From NCBI GenBank assembly GCA_944989445.1, contig CALYLW010000132.1:1-64000 (forward strand): 64,000 bases of DNA. The letters run 5' to 3'. Below the pieces are notes generated by a model. It was not told where the DNA came from. It did no database searches and saw only the letters and a program-made list of their open reading frames with translations. Source of the stretch: Ampullaceana balthica (taxonomy: Eukaryota > Mollusca > Gastropoda > Lymnaeidae). Each line of letters begins with the position of its first letter. Within the stretch, counting starts at the first letter, position 1. Made by a program: the position numbers and the translations under genes. Of this stretch, positions 31,575-43,432 are shown one piece after another.

Positions 31575-33985
31575 CTCGGAAGGGGTTGGCCTCTACGTTG
31601 TCCCGGGAGACGAGTAGGGTTGCGGAAGTGGCTGTGACCTGAAACCAACTAACACCGGCGAATTGCCAAATTTATGCACTGGCCAATTTCCCTCAAATCG
31701 TGTTTGGGGAAGGTGGCTGAACGGTTAGTGAACGCACGATTCTACTGGTTCCTAGAAAAGACCAAAAGCATTCCAAAGACTCAGGGTGGGTTCCCAAAGG
31801 GACGCCAACCGATGGACCAGGCTCTCCGTCTAATTCAGACAATCACAAACGAACAGATGAGGAATCACACCGTTGCTGTGTTCTTCGATCTGAAGCAGGC
31901 ATACGACAAGGTGTGGCGTGGAGGGCTACTTTATACGTTGCAGCAGTTAGGTGTCACTGCAAACATGTACAGCTGGATAACATCGTTCCTCACGGACAGA
32001 ACGATCAAAACCCGAGTGGGAGAATCACTATCCAGCGAGGGGACTTCCGCAGGAGTTCGCGCTTAGTTGTACATTGTTCTTAGCCTACGTCCACGACCTA
32101 CAAAGCATTCTCGAGTCATAGAATGCCATGTTTGCTGTTGGCTATATGGAGTTCAGGAAAAGACGTTGCAACACTACAGAACCGGCTTCAGAATGATCTG
32201 AATCGAATCGAATATTACGCCAACCGATGGCGCATAGTGTTCAATACTGAGAAAACGGTCCACTCCATTTTCACAAATGGACGGAATGCTATGAAGCATG
32301 AGGTGGTGCTTCAGATATGCAATAAAGGGTTAAATTGGGATCGGACACCAACGTACTTGGGAATCAAGTAGGACCAGAAGGTTCCACAACATAACCATGT
32401 ACGTGAATTGTGCGCCAAAGCCACAGCTAAACTTTCCCTGGTGAAGAAACTAGCTAGCACGAGTTAGGGCGCAGACGCAATACTACTGAGGTCTCTCTAT
32501 CTCGGTAGTGTGAGGGGTGCCATGGACTACAGCTTCCCGGTCCAGGCCTTTGCGAGCCGTACGGTTCTAGAAGGACTGGACCGAATACAAAACCAAGCTC
32601 TACGTTTTGTATGCGGGGCGTTGCGTACCACACCCACCGCTGCTGTATAAATTATGTAAAACGTGGAACTCCTGGCGATAAGGCGAGAAAAAGCTATCAT
32701 GACCACAGTTGAGCGTTACCCTGGGTTGGAGCACGACGAAACCTGCTTCCAACTACAAGACCGATGGGTAAAGAGGACCCGACTGAAAAGACCATCCTTT
32801 ATGGATGCGGTCTATGAACTAAAAAACTCAGTCCCTATACCCAAGTACAGGGAACGGATGCGACTAATCCCTGCTCGAGGACCACATGAAAGCTTTGACT
32901 TGCCTGAACTACGTATGACACTGGCAAATACAGCGGTAACGAAAGCCAGTCCCGTCGAGCTCTAGCGAGACGAGACTCTGAAGACAATCGAAGCTTATTG
33001 CGACAGCGTGGTACGAGTCTTCACGGACGGCTCACGTTTCAAGTATGGCAGAAATGGATACGGAGTACTAATTCAATACCCCCAACCTGGACCTGACAGT
33101 ACAGAACTGTCAGGGCATGTTGATCAGCATACAGTATTCACGACGCTGAACTGGAAGCGATCTGCAGCGGTTTGAAGGAAGTGCGCCGACGTCTAGCAAG
33201 AAGAAAGGTTTTCCCGAACGTCGTAGTCTTCACCGACTCACGGTTTTCGCTCGAGACTGTGGGACGATCCTCTCTGGAGACGAAAGCGGTCAGTGTCATT
33301 TTGGAAACAGTAGGTGACATCCTAGCACGAGGCGGAAACGTAGTCCTTCAGTATGTCACTGGGCACAGTGGCGAGCCTCATTCAGACTGGGTCGACAAGC
33401 TAGCAAGAGATGGGTCAGCTCAACCCCAACCAGACCGCCCGATGACCCAGCTGGGGGTCAGATCGTGGGTTAAAGACCTTTTCTGAGAGAAATGGCTTCA
33501 GGGCATGGCATCTGGAAGCACGGCCAGAAAAGTTTTCCAGTTCATGCCGCGACCGAGCAAAAGCGACTCCTGGTGGAAAATTGGACGTAGCAATCAGAAG
33601 CTCATAACTAGAATGAGAACTGAACATTGTCCCATACGAAGCTAACTGTGCAAGCTCAACACTAGAAGGGAACTGGCCAGTCGGCTGCGTGGCCACACTG
33701 AGGAAACGGTGGCGTACGTACTCAAAACGTGCCTTGAGCTGTGCGGGGATTTGGAGGGAGAAGTCACGGTACCTGCAGAGGAGTACCTCTATGGCGATGC
33801 CCGCTTGATGAGGCTCGCATGCGATAAAATGAACAGGGTCCTAAGAGCTGAACGGCTCGACCCAAAAGAGAATGTACATACTCGCATTTATCAGAAGCGA
33901 TTTCTGTTACGAGCCGTTTCAATAGTGGGCTTGTCTTCCAAGTGTACACGTACTCATAAAAAAGTTTGAAGATACATAGCGGATT
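31575..33985 (+). mobile_element. I-type LINE with RT and RNase H domains (inactive)
   Basis: 31,674-32,066 encodes RT fingers and palm: HWPISLKSCLGKVAERLVNA, TQGGFPKGRQPMDQALRLI and VAVFFDLKQAYDKVW (first catalytic Asp present). At 32,128-32,142 the second catalytic motif, normally xADD, is destroyed by a small deletion (ATGTTTGCTGTTGGC), with frame loss. 32,123-32,371 and 32,663-32,965 continue thumb and connection. RNase H follows in two frames: VFTDGSRFKYG near 33,017, AELEAICSGLKEV at 33,145, VVVFTDSRFSLETVG at about 33,220, and TGHSGEPHSDWVDKLAR near 33,360. RNase H after RT is typical of the I/Jockey-like group. At least five frame breaks or stops are present. Confidence 0.88.
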
Positions 33986-34039
33986 CTACACATGTAAATT
34001 TCCCCAATGAGTCTGCATTACCCCTAAGCATTCCCTTCT

Positions 34040-34500
34040 AATCCAATTTAGAGTAGTTTATTAGTTTATCTTGATCACCGATCTCTGCTCTAGTGTTTCA
34101 ATGTTTAATGATTTAACAACTGCTGGCGCTATTCTTGTCAGTTTTAAATATTCTCCAGTAATGAATCTGTCAGCTCTTTTTGGATTGGTTCTAGTTTAGC
34201 AATATGTTCTTTTGTGTATGCGTACCATACAGAAGTTGCATATTCTAGTACAGATCTCACCAAAGTGAGATAGCATTTTATTTTTATGTTCTTACTACAT
34301 CTGAATTTATTAAATTTATTTATTAAGCCTAAGGTTTTATTTGAATTTTAAAATACTCTTTGATATGGGAATTCCATGATAATTTCTCATTTATTATTAC
34401 ACCTAAATATTTAGCATCTTCAGTTTTGATTAGTCGTTTACCATCTTGCTCATATCTGCAATATTTGATCTTATCTATTACAAACATTCCTTGAAAGACT
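34040..34500 (-). mobile_element. LINE RT thumb/C-terminal fragment
   Basis: On the minus strand, 34,500 to about 34,385 reads ...KTEDAKYLGVIINEKLSWNS, the YLG motif region just after the RT palm. Broken frames below include LGLINKF, LVRSVLEYATSVW and ADRFITGEY-like segments. It is a different family from its plus-strand neighbour. Frameshifted and inactive. Confidence 0.75.
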
Positions 34501-34975
34501 GTATAACTCTGTCTAGAACAGAAAAATAATCAGAACCCTAAACAAAATAAAAGTATAAAGAGCTGTAGTGCTCCCTACATTACTATACGCATGTGAGACA
34601 TGAACCTTGATCCAACGCCATGTTAGGTTGATGAATCATTTTTCACATAAATGTGCAGGTAAAAGTTCCAGACACCGAAGTGCTTCTCAGGACATGTTTT
34701 TTTCTGTATTTACACAAGTCTATACAGCGCCAACCACGCATATCATGAGCATGCAAAACAGTCAGCTCCCAAAGAGGTTTTCTTATGGTGAGCTTACTTA
34801 TGGGCAGAGAGTCCGCGGTTGTCAAAGGAAGCGCTACAAAGACCGCACTGAAGGCCTACGACACATGGCATGACTTCGGGAGACAGCAGGAAGTGACCGA
34901 GCTTTCTAGACTTTTATAATACGCAACAGTCTGTGAGGCAAATAGATAGGCTGCAAAGTCCAAAAGACAGGCTGT
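34500..34975 (+). mobile_element. LINE RT C-terminal fragment (plus strand)
   Basis: Contains ...LLYACETWT (split by frame changes around 34,580), then 34,607-34,873 with QRHVRLMNHFSHKC, LPKRFSYGELTYGQRVRGC and KRYKDRTEG. It continues in another frame to about 34,975 (YATV, EANR, AAKSKRQA). Probably the same copy as the zinc-finger tail at 35,190, separated by an insertion. Confidence 0.78.
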
Positions 34976-35175
34976 CACGTGAGAGAGAGGTCACAAGTGT
35001 CACGTGCGAGGGAAGAGAGAAGGAAATGGATGACTGGTCTATTTCTGTTTTGAGGACGTGTAATATTCATTATGTAAATTGATGTATATAGAGTTCAAAT
35101 TAAAAGTTACTCTGTTGAACTAGTGTCTCCTGGAATCATTGTGCAAAAGATAATGTCAATATTGTTACGCCTACA
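34976..35175. other. Possible solo-LTR-like insertion
   Basis: Starts TGTCACGTGAGAGAGAGGTC, has AAATTAAAAGTTAC as a possible poly(A) signal region, and ends near TTGTTACGCCTACA. A related sequence in inverse orientation lies at 36,720-36,965. It interrupts a LINE reading frame. No flanking duplication was identified, so the class is uncertain. Confidence 0.35.
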
Positions 35176-35189
35176 AATAATTAGATGTT

Positions 35190-35445
35190 ACACAGGCCAG
35201 GAATGATCATGCTCCACAACCTGGTGACGACATCCCAATCAAATCTTGTCCGACGTGCGAAAGCACATTTCGTTGAAGAATAGGACAAATAAGCAAAACA
35301 CAAAAGGCTGCCACTACACATAATAAAGATGTTTCTCGTCGACCACCATCATAAAACAACAGCAGACAGATCTTTGAAGAAGATAATTGCGTCCTACACA
35401 TATCAATGTGTTATGTCTAGACTTGCAATTTTATGTAGCATTTAA
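35190..35445 (+). mobile_element. LINE 3' end with terminal zinc finger
   Basis: 35,215-35,310 reads PGDDIPIKSCPTCESTFR then RIGQIS with an in-frame stop between: the CxxC...RIGLISH zinc finger that ends this LINE group. The 3' tail (ATAATTGCGTCC, TTATGTCTAGACTTGCAATT) matches 30,625-30,680. Confidence 0.65.
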
Positions 35446-35689
35446 ATATTTTTTGGTAGGATTACAGAAATAAACAAATATTTGACTGATAAAAGTAGTT
35501 ACATAGAGTTAAGTTACAAACTTTCCTACATTTCAGCTCTTGCGGACTCAAAGGATTTAAACTAATGACTAATAATTATTAGACATTATCTTTGTTAATA
35601 AAAGGCAAAACCCTCACTAACTGAATGAATAACTCAAGTATTCTCAATCTTCGTGTTAAAGTAGAAGCCTGAAACTTGAAAAATTTGTT

Positions 35690-36500
35690 CGGTACACTTT
35701 CACAATGGTATATCAGTTACCACTAACTGGGGGCCATGGGCCCACACAAAAATAAGTTTTTTTTTCCTGATATTAGCTATATAAAAAAATGTTAACCTTG
35801 TTGTTACTATTGAAATGGATGTATCTTGACCAAACTTGGAAGATAAAAACTTGATAACCCATATTCAAATACTTAATAGCATAAAACACATAATGTTCAT
35901 TCCTTTTTGGGCCGGTGGCCCAGAATCTTTTTTTTTCGTAAACATTTAATTCTTTATTCCACATTTTATTTTACACGATTTGAAAAATATATCCATCCTG
36001 ATCCAGATTGAAATCAATATTCTTTTGTATAAACTTTACATCTTACACCAATTGGGCCCGGGGCTCCTTAATGTACTTTTTTCTTATGTAAGCTGTATGC
36101 ATATTTTTTATTCATCCAATCGCCTGGAAACTTTAGGGAGTTGTTGAGTACGTACCCACAAAAGTTTCTGTCATAAAAGATTTTAAATTACCACATAACA
36201 TGAGTTTCATAAAATTTATTTTTAACAGTAGCTTTTGGTTAAATTGATGATGAATCTTGACAAAGTTTGTTGTTTAATGGCCAACATTACAATTTTAAAC
36301 GGTAATAAAACTCAAACGTTTGCTCCTTCAGGGGGGGGGGACCTTAAAAAGTTTTTTTTTACTGCTTTATTCTCTATTTAACATTAAACAATCTAGATAA
36401 ATATTAACACACATCTCCATCATGATCCAGAATAAAATCAACAAGAGTTTTAAAATTGACATCCTGCGCCCATTAGGCCCAGGGGCCCTTACTGCTGTTT
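35690..36500. repeat. Diverged repeats with GGGCCC-rich blocks
   Basis: Segments carrying TGATCCAGA(T/A)T(G/A)AAATCAA followed by GGGCCC blocks occur at about 35,995-36,065 and 36,422-36,490, ~425 bp apart, with further GGGCC(C) blocks at 35,728, 35,915 and 36,330. They resemble the monomers of 39,616-46,390 in layout. The inverse of TGATCCAGATTGAAATCAA also occurs at 43,527-43,545. Confidence 0.55.
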
Positions 36501-36719
36501 TTTTATATAAGCTGTTTAAAAATATTTTAGTCACTGATCGCCATGAAACTTTCGAAAGTTGTAGCGTACACTCCCACGAATGGCTCAGCGTACAATGTGT
36601 GTGTCTTGATCAAACTTGATATATACGATTTTGAAGACACACATTTGGGAACGTGTAACATCTTCGTGATGTTTTACTTATTAATATATCTTGTAGGCGT
36701 TCTCTCAATACATAACCTT

Positions 36720-36965
36720 GCATGCAATAATCCTCTGAAGAACTGGTTTCAATAAAACTACTTTAATATCTACACTATACACAGTACATATATAATTTGA
36801 GGTTATACAACGTGGAGTCCTCAGCCTCAGGCATCCGGTCGCCATTACACACCAGAATTCTCTGACTCTCTCCTAATAATCTACACCCATTTCCTCCCAC
36901 GCTTTCACTCACATGACCTCTCCGTCATCCAACTCGAGATTCACACGTGACCGAACTATCGGGTA
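36720..36965 (-). other. Possible solo-LTR-like sequence, inverse of 34,976-35,175
   Basis: The reverse complement reads GTCACGTGTGAATCTCGAG ... GAGAGGTCATGTGAGTG ... AGGAAATGGGTG ... ATATTAAAGTAG, matching the order of motifs at 34,976-35,175 at low identity. No element borders could be fixed. Confidence 0.3.
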
Positions 36966-39615
36966 AAATATATCCAAAAGTTACGCAGACTTTTATTTCT
37001 AAATTCTACTCGTAACGTACTTAACGGTCAATAACGTCCGCCATTTTAAACTTTCTTATTTATGGCTCCATCTTCAAGAAATTTAGTAGGTTGCTTCCAC
37101 TGCTCTAACCGACAGCGATGAACGTACTTATTTGATTGGTATGGTGCCTTCGTTAGTTGCCATATTGAAACATTCCAACGGGTTTTTTTTAACTTATGGT
37201 CTAATCTTCCAGAAATTTGGTACTCGGTTCTCAACACTAACTGAAATCGTATTTTTCCGCAGCAGCGGGTGGGCGTTTTGATATTTCAAGAATAATTGGG
37301 TGTCTGTGATATAATACAGAGCTCGAAATGTTTTATTTTCATCGCGTTTTTTTATATTGTACAAAAATTTCAGCTGATCTGAGCGTCAAAAAAGGTATAA
37401 ACTTTGAGACTGAATATTGCAGTCACTAAGGCTAAGTAAGTTGACTGCATATATTTCTAACGAAATGTTAAACTGTTGAAAAAATAGATGGAAAAGTAAC
37501 GAACCTGTAGGAATGTATTTATTTTACTGGATGGTGAGTTTAAAATTTAACATGCAACTTCATTGGTAACATTAAAATTGTGGCTTGTTATGTACGAACA
37601 TTATACACCAAAAACATGCTTCAAAACTTCGACTATTACAATAAAAAAAATTTATTAAACACTTGACAAAATTGTTAAATAATTTAATTAATTTCATTCT
37701 GATATTTTGAGGAAATGTAATTCCATTTTCTGTTTCTAAAATACTGCAACTGGTTAACCGATAGCTTGTGTTATGTCATGGTGTTAATAGTTCGTTTTTT
37801 AGTGTTTTTTAAACATTTATTTGTGTCGTTTAATTTGTTAATTTTTATATTAAAAATTATGTTATTTATTATTATTTTTTTTAAAATATATTTTGGGTGG
37901 GGTAGGGGAGGGGGGTCATATTTAGTCATAAGTCCACAATTATAGCGAGACATTATTTTAAAAGTGCCCTATCTTCCACCACAAATTCCAAGCATAAATG
38001 GTGATGATAATAAACGTATATATGAGGATGCACCGTGTTTCACATTATTACGCAAAAAATTGCTGTAATATTTTTTTAATAAAAAGCAGGAACAAAAACG
38101 TCACATCTTTTTATGCATGCAAGTGTACTGCAGATGCAGAATTTACGCGAAAAGCAAGTATGAGTCTTACTGGGGATGATCGTGGATTATTGTTTTTTAA
38201 ATTTTATTTTTCGATTTATCTTTTTTTTTATTTTATTTTATTTTTTTATTTCGGGACACATCACAAGCATTGTCAGATAATTTCGTTAACTATGCAGAGA
38301 TCATTTCAAATTGCATAATTACATTTTAACGTTCTTGAAAGTTAACAAATTAAAGACAACAAATTCCTTTGAAGAGAAACGTTATCACTCAGTAGTGATA
38401 TCTCAGTGTTGAAATCTTTTAAGAAACAACAAAAATATCTACACGATTTGCTTGTTATTGAATAATCATAAAAAGTTGTTTTTTTTAAAATCGAGACACT
38501 ATAGGTTATTTATTTTTTACAACTGTTTTACGACCCTCACGTTCAAATTTTGTCTGCATGTTAACACTTCCAGCTCGTTATATGAAGTTGTGTGTCCCCT
38601 AAACCTTTGCCACATACATTTTTTTAAAATGTTTTTTTTAATCATTTTGTTTAAAATTTACTTCGTGCTATGTGGCGCCTGGTCGTTCCACTTAAATTTC
38701 AGTGTTTCTGCTACCATGTTTGGTGTTCCAATTTGTCTACATCGTACCCAAGACATGTATGTCAACCAATTTCATTTAGATGCTTTTCAAATAACGTGAA
38801 ATACTTTAAAATGATTAGCGATCTCAAGCTAGTATATCTCCTTTTCTAAAGCAACATTCCCTTACTGACAGAAATATGCTAACTGATTTTATTTTTCATA
38901 TTTTTAAGATCAATAGACGGAAACTTATAATTTATCAAAATTACCTATAATGAAGCAGAGTTAAAAATTTTATAAATGCCTTATGTCATGAGAAACCTTT
39001 TCATATTTGTCTTTGACGTTTGGATTTAAATTTACGCCCGAATCATATATTTAAGAGCCAGTGGGATTTTTATTGAGGGAACTAAGGGAATAGTTTTTTT
39101 TAGAAAAATATATGTCAAATTTATTATCTTTAGTTCCATTCCAAGCATTAAATCCAAAGATCTATGAAACGACAAAACAGTATACACTCTTGGCCATTGC
39201 TTGAAGATGAATAGTTCCTCTGTAATGGTTCTAATTTATCAAGATGAATCATTTCCCCTGTTATATTCCAGTGTCGCCCGAAATTCGGACACATGCCCAT
39301 CCCATTTGCTGCCCTTGTACGTTTGATAGCTAACACCAGCTTTTCCCAGAGGAAATGGGAAGAAGTTTAAAAGATACCCAAACCAGCTACGCTAATTTGA
39401 AGCTGTTTGTCTTTAATCATAAGTATTACAGTTTGTTTTCATTAATTTTCATTACAAATCTTTTAAACATAAATTTAATTAAATATAATTATGTGTTTTT
39501 CTTCTGAACTAAAATACCAATTTAAGTATAAATATTGACGATGATTGCTTATGCACAGTGAACTATTAATTATGTGTTATGACTTATAACAACATCTTTT
39601 AGAAACACCATTTTC
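36966..39615. other. Unassigned AT-rich intergenic sequence
   Basis: No transposon ends and no LRR exon recognised. Open frames are short and of skewed AT-rich composition (37,998-38,318 and 38,452-38,799 are mostly F/Y/L/I runs from T-rich DNA). A G-rich run GGGGTAGGGGAGGGGGG lies near 37,898. Confidence 0.5.
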
Positions 39616-42600
39616 TAAGATATATCTAATATATATAGCTCAGTTGGTGTTTGTATCTTTGTATGTTTGTATGTTTGTATGTTTGTATGTTTGTATGTTT
39701 GTATGTTTCACTTTTCGACTTTCTGTTAGACAATCACGGAAAAACCAAATGACGGACGGGGACCAAATTTGGCAGGACGGTTCCTTTTACCCTGAAGGTG
39801 GTTTTAAGTTAGTTTTTGTAATTGTCCCTTTTGCCCGAATGCCGTAATCAGAAAATGCAGAGACAAAGAATAAAAAATTTAACCTCATTTCTGTATTGAA
39901 CAAATTTACGCGGACGGTCAAATGCAGTTCAAAGCGAGTTACTTTTGGTGACGTTTTTTTTCCCCAATGCCAATACTTTATTTTCAGCCGTGCGCATTTA
40001 AAAAAATATAATGTCTAATTACGGTGCGCACATTTTCGTGTATGCTTCATAATTTGAGCTGTGTAGTACAAAGAATTGTCATTTTCTTTACTGTTACTTT
40101 CTATATATTAGATAGACACGTAAACATATTTAATTACAATTAAACAAAAAAATTCGCTTGTTACCATCCCGGGAGTGTACTCAACAACTTCCAAAAATTT
40201 CATGATTCTAACTACACGGGAAGTTTGAGAATCTGTGTGGATTAACTTTTAATATAAGAAAAAAATTGGGCCCCGGCCCCCTGTGAGTGAAAAGTTAAAT
40301 ATTTTTTGGCCTGTTACCATCGCGGGAGTGTACTCAATAATTTCCAAAAGTTTCATGCTTTTCCCTATACGGGAAATCAGAGAATTTGCTTTGAGTCAGT
40401 TTTTAAATAAGAAAAAGTACATTTGGGCCCCCGGCCCCCCCCCCATTGAGTGATAATTTTAATATTTTTTTTTACATGCTACCATCGAGGGAGTGGACTC
40501 AACAACTTCCCAAAGATTCATGTTTCTATGTACACTGGAAAGTGGAGAATAAGGCGATTTTCAGTATAAGGAAAAAAACGCTTTTGGGCCCCCGGCCCCC
40601 AAGAGTGTGAATTTTAAAATTCTTTTTAGCCATTTCTCATCGTGAGAGCGTACTCAACAACTTCCCAAAATTTCATTCTTCTATCTGCACGTGAAGTTGG
40701 AGAATTTGTGATGATACTGTTTTTAATATAAGAAAAAACTACATATGGGCCCCCCAGTAAGTGATAATTTAAATATTGTTTTTCGCCTTTCAGCATCGCG
40801 GGATTGTACTCAACAACTTCCCAAAGGTTCATGCTTCTGCCTCCTCGGGAAATAAGAACATTTGGTTTTTTTATATATTGTATATTGTCCGTATAAGGAA
40901 AAAAAAACGTTTTTGGGCCCCCGGCCCCAATGAGTGTTAATTTTAAAATTCCTTTACGCCAATTTTCGTCGCGAGAGGCTACTCAACAACTTTCCAAATT
41001 TTCATGCTTCTACCTACACGGAAAGTTGGAGAATTCTTGATGATTCAGTTTTTAATATTAGAAAAAAACTTCTTTTGGGCCCCTGACCCCCAGTAAGTGT
41101 TAATTTAAATATTCTTTTCTACTGTTACAATCACGGAAGTGTACTTATCAACTACTCAGAGTTACATGCTTCTACATACACGGGAAGTCCGAGAATTAGT
41201 GATGAGTCAGTTTTAATATAAGAAAAGACTACATTTTGGCCCCCGGCCCCCAGTAAGTGATAATTTAAATATTTTTTATACCTGTTACCATCGTGAAAGT
41301 GTACTTACTACTACTCGGGAAACAGGAGAATTGTTGATTTTCAAATTTTATATAGGCCATAAAAGGAAAAAAACTTTTTTGGGCCCCCGGCCCCCATGAG
41401 TGTTATTTTTAAAATTCTTTTACCCCGTTAAGTGATAATTAAAACATTGTTTTTACCTGTTACCATCGTGGAAGTGTACTTAACAACTACCCCAAGTTTC
41501 ATGCTTCTACCTACACGGGAAATAGGAGAATTTGTGATTTTTAGTTTTTGTATAGCTCATATAAGGAAAAAACTTCATTTGGGCCCCCGGCCCCACAGGA
41601 AGTAATAATTTAATTTTTTTTCCTCCCGTCGCTATCGCTGGTTTTTACTCAACAACTTCCCAAAGTTTCATGCTTTTGCCTACTCGAGAAATGAGAAAAT
41701 TAGTGATTTCATATTCTATATAGTCCATATAAGGAAAAAAACGCGTGTTTTGGGCCCCGGGCCCCCAACAGTGTGAATTTTATAATTCTTATTCGCCAAT
41801 TATCGTTGAGAGAGTGTACTCAGCAAGTTCCCAAAGTTTCATGCTAATACCTACACGGGAAGTTGGAGAATTAGTGATGAGTCCGTTTTTTTAATATAAG
41901 ATAAAAAACTACATTTGGGCCCCCGGACACCATTAAGTGTTATTTTTAATATCTTTTTCGCTTGTTACCATCGCGGAAGTGTGCTTATCAACTACCTAGT
42001 GTTTCATGCTTCTACCTACACGGGAAATAGGAGAATTAGTGATTTTTAATTTTTATATAGCTCATTTAAGGAAAAAACTTCATTTGGGCCCCCGGCCCCC
42101 AGGAAGTGATAATTTAAATATTGTTTTCCCGTTACCATTGCGGGATTGTACTCAACAACTTCCCAAAGTTTCATGCTTCTGCCTACTCGGGAAACAGGAG
42201 AATTGATGATTTTAATATTTTATATAGGCCATATTAGGAAAAAAAACGTTTTTGGGCCCCCGGCCCCCATGAGTGTTAATTTTAAAATTCTTTTACGCCA
42301 ATTTTCGTCGCGAGAGGCTACTCAACAACTTCCCAAAGTTTCATGCTTCTACCTACGCGGTAAATCCGAGAATTAGTGATGAGTCTGTTTTAATTTAAGA
42401 AGAAACTACATTTGGGCCCCCGGCCCCCATTAAGTGATAATTTCAATATTGTTTTTACCTGTTACCTTTGTGGAAGTGTACTTAACAACTACCCCAAGTT
42501 TCATGCTTCTACCTACACGGGAAATAGGAGAATTTGTGATTTTTAGTTTTTATATAGCTCATAATAGGAAAAAACTTCATTTGGGCCCCCGGCCCCCAGG

Positions 42601-43432
42601 AAGTGATAATTTAAATATTTTTTCTCCTGTTACCATCGCGGGGTTGTACTCAACAATTTCCCAAAGTTTCCATGCTTCTGCCTACTCGAGAAATGAAAAA
42701 ATTAGTGATTTCATATTCTATATAGTCCATATAAGGAAAAAAAAGCGATTTTGTGCCCCCGGGCCCCCAACAGTGTGAATTTTAAAATTCTTATTCGTCA
42801 ATTATCGTCGAGAGAGTGTACTCAGCAAGTTCCTAAAGTTTCATGCTAATACTTACACGGGAAGTTGGAGAATTAGTGATGAGTCAGTTTTTTTAATATA
42901 AGAAAAAACTACATTTGGGCCCCCGGACCCCATTAAGTGTTATTTTAAATATTTTTTTCGCTTGTTACCATCGCGAAAGTGTGCTTATCAACTACCCAGT
43001 GTTTCATGCTTCTACCTACACGGGAAATTGGAGAATTAGTGATTTTTAGTTTTTGTATAGCTCATATAAGGAAAAAACTTCATTTGGGCCCCCGGCCCCC
43101 AGGAAGTGATAATTTAAATATTTTTTCTCCTGTTACCATCGCGGGGTTGTACTCAACAACTTCCCGAAGTTTCATGCTCCTGCCTACTCGGGAAATAGGA
43201 GAATTGGTGATTTTCAAATTTTATATAGGCCATATAAGGAAAAAAAACGTTTTTGGGGCCCCCGGCTCCCATGAGTGTTATTTTTAAAATTCTTTTACTC
43301 CAATTTTCGTCGCGAGAGGCTACTCGACCACTTCCCAAAGTTTCATGCTTCTACCTACACGGGAAGTTGGAGAATTAGTGATGAATCAGTCAGTGAGTGA
43401 GTCAGTGAGTGAGTGAGGGCTTTGCCTTTTAT
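39616..43432 (+). mobile_element. Composite element of ~165-bp monomers, copy 1
   Basis: A leader begins at ATATATAGCTCAGTTGGTG (39,632), runs through an 8-bp microsatellite and a GGACCAAATTTGGCAGGACG segment, and is followed by about 19 monomers. Each monomer has a TTTGGGCCCCCGGCCCCC block, then AAGTGATAATTTAAAT, GTTACCATCGCGG, TCAACAACTTCCCAAAGTTT, CATGCTTCTACCTACACGGG and GAGAATTAGTGATG. Blocks recur every 160-175 bp. Three variants alternate (CCAGGAAGTG, CCATGAGTG or CCAACAGTG, CCATTAAGTG), giving a ~500-bp trimer. It ends in a GTCAGTGAGTGAG microsatellite and GAGGGCTTTGCC. Open frames within it repeat LLPTREIGELVIF but shift between monomers; no gene is supported. Confidence 0.8.
39650..39706. 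repeat. (TTTGTATG)n microsatellite
   Basis: Seven tandem 8-bp units in the leader of the composite element. Confidence 0.9.

Noticed and set aside
37998..38799. Two plus-strand frames over 100 residues
   Set aside because: The peptides are dominated by F, Y, L and I from T-rich DNA, with no domain, splice context or repeated conservation.
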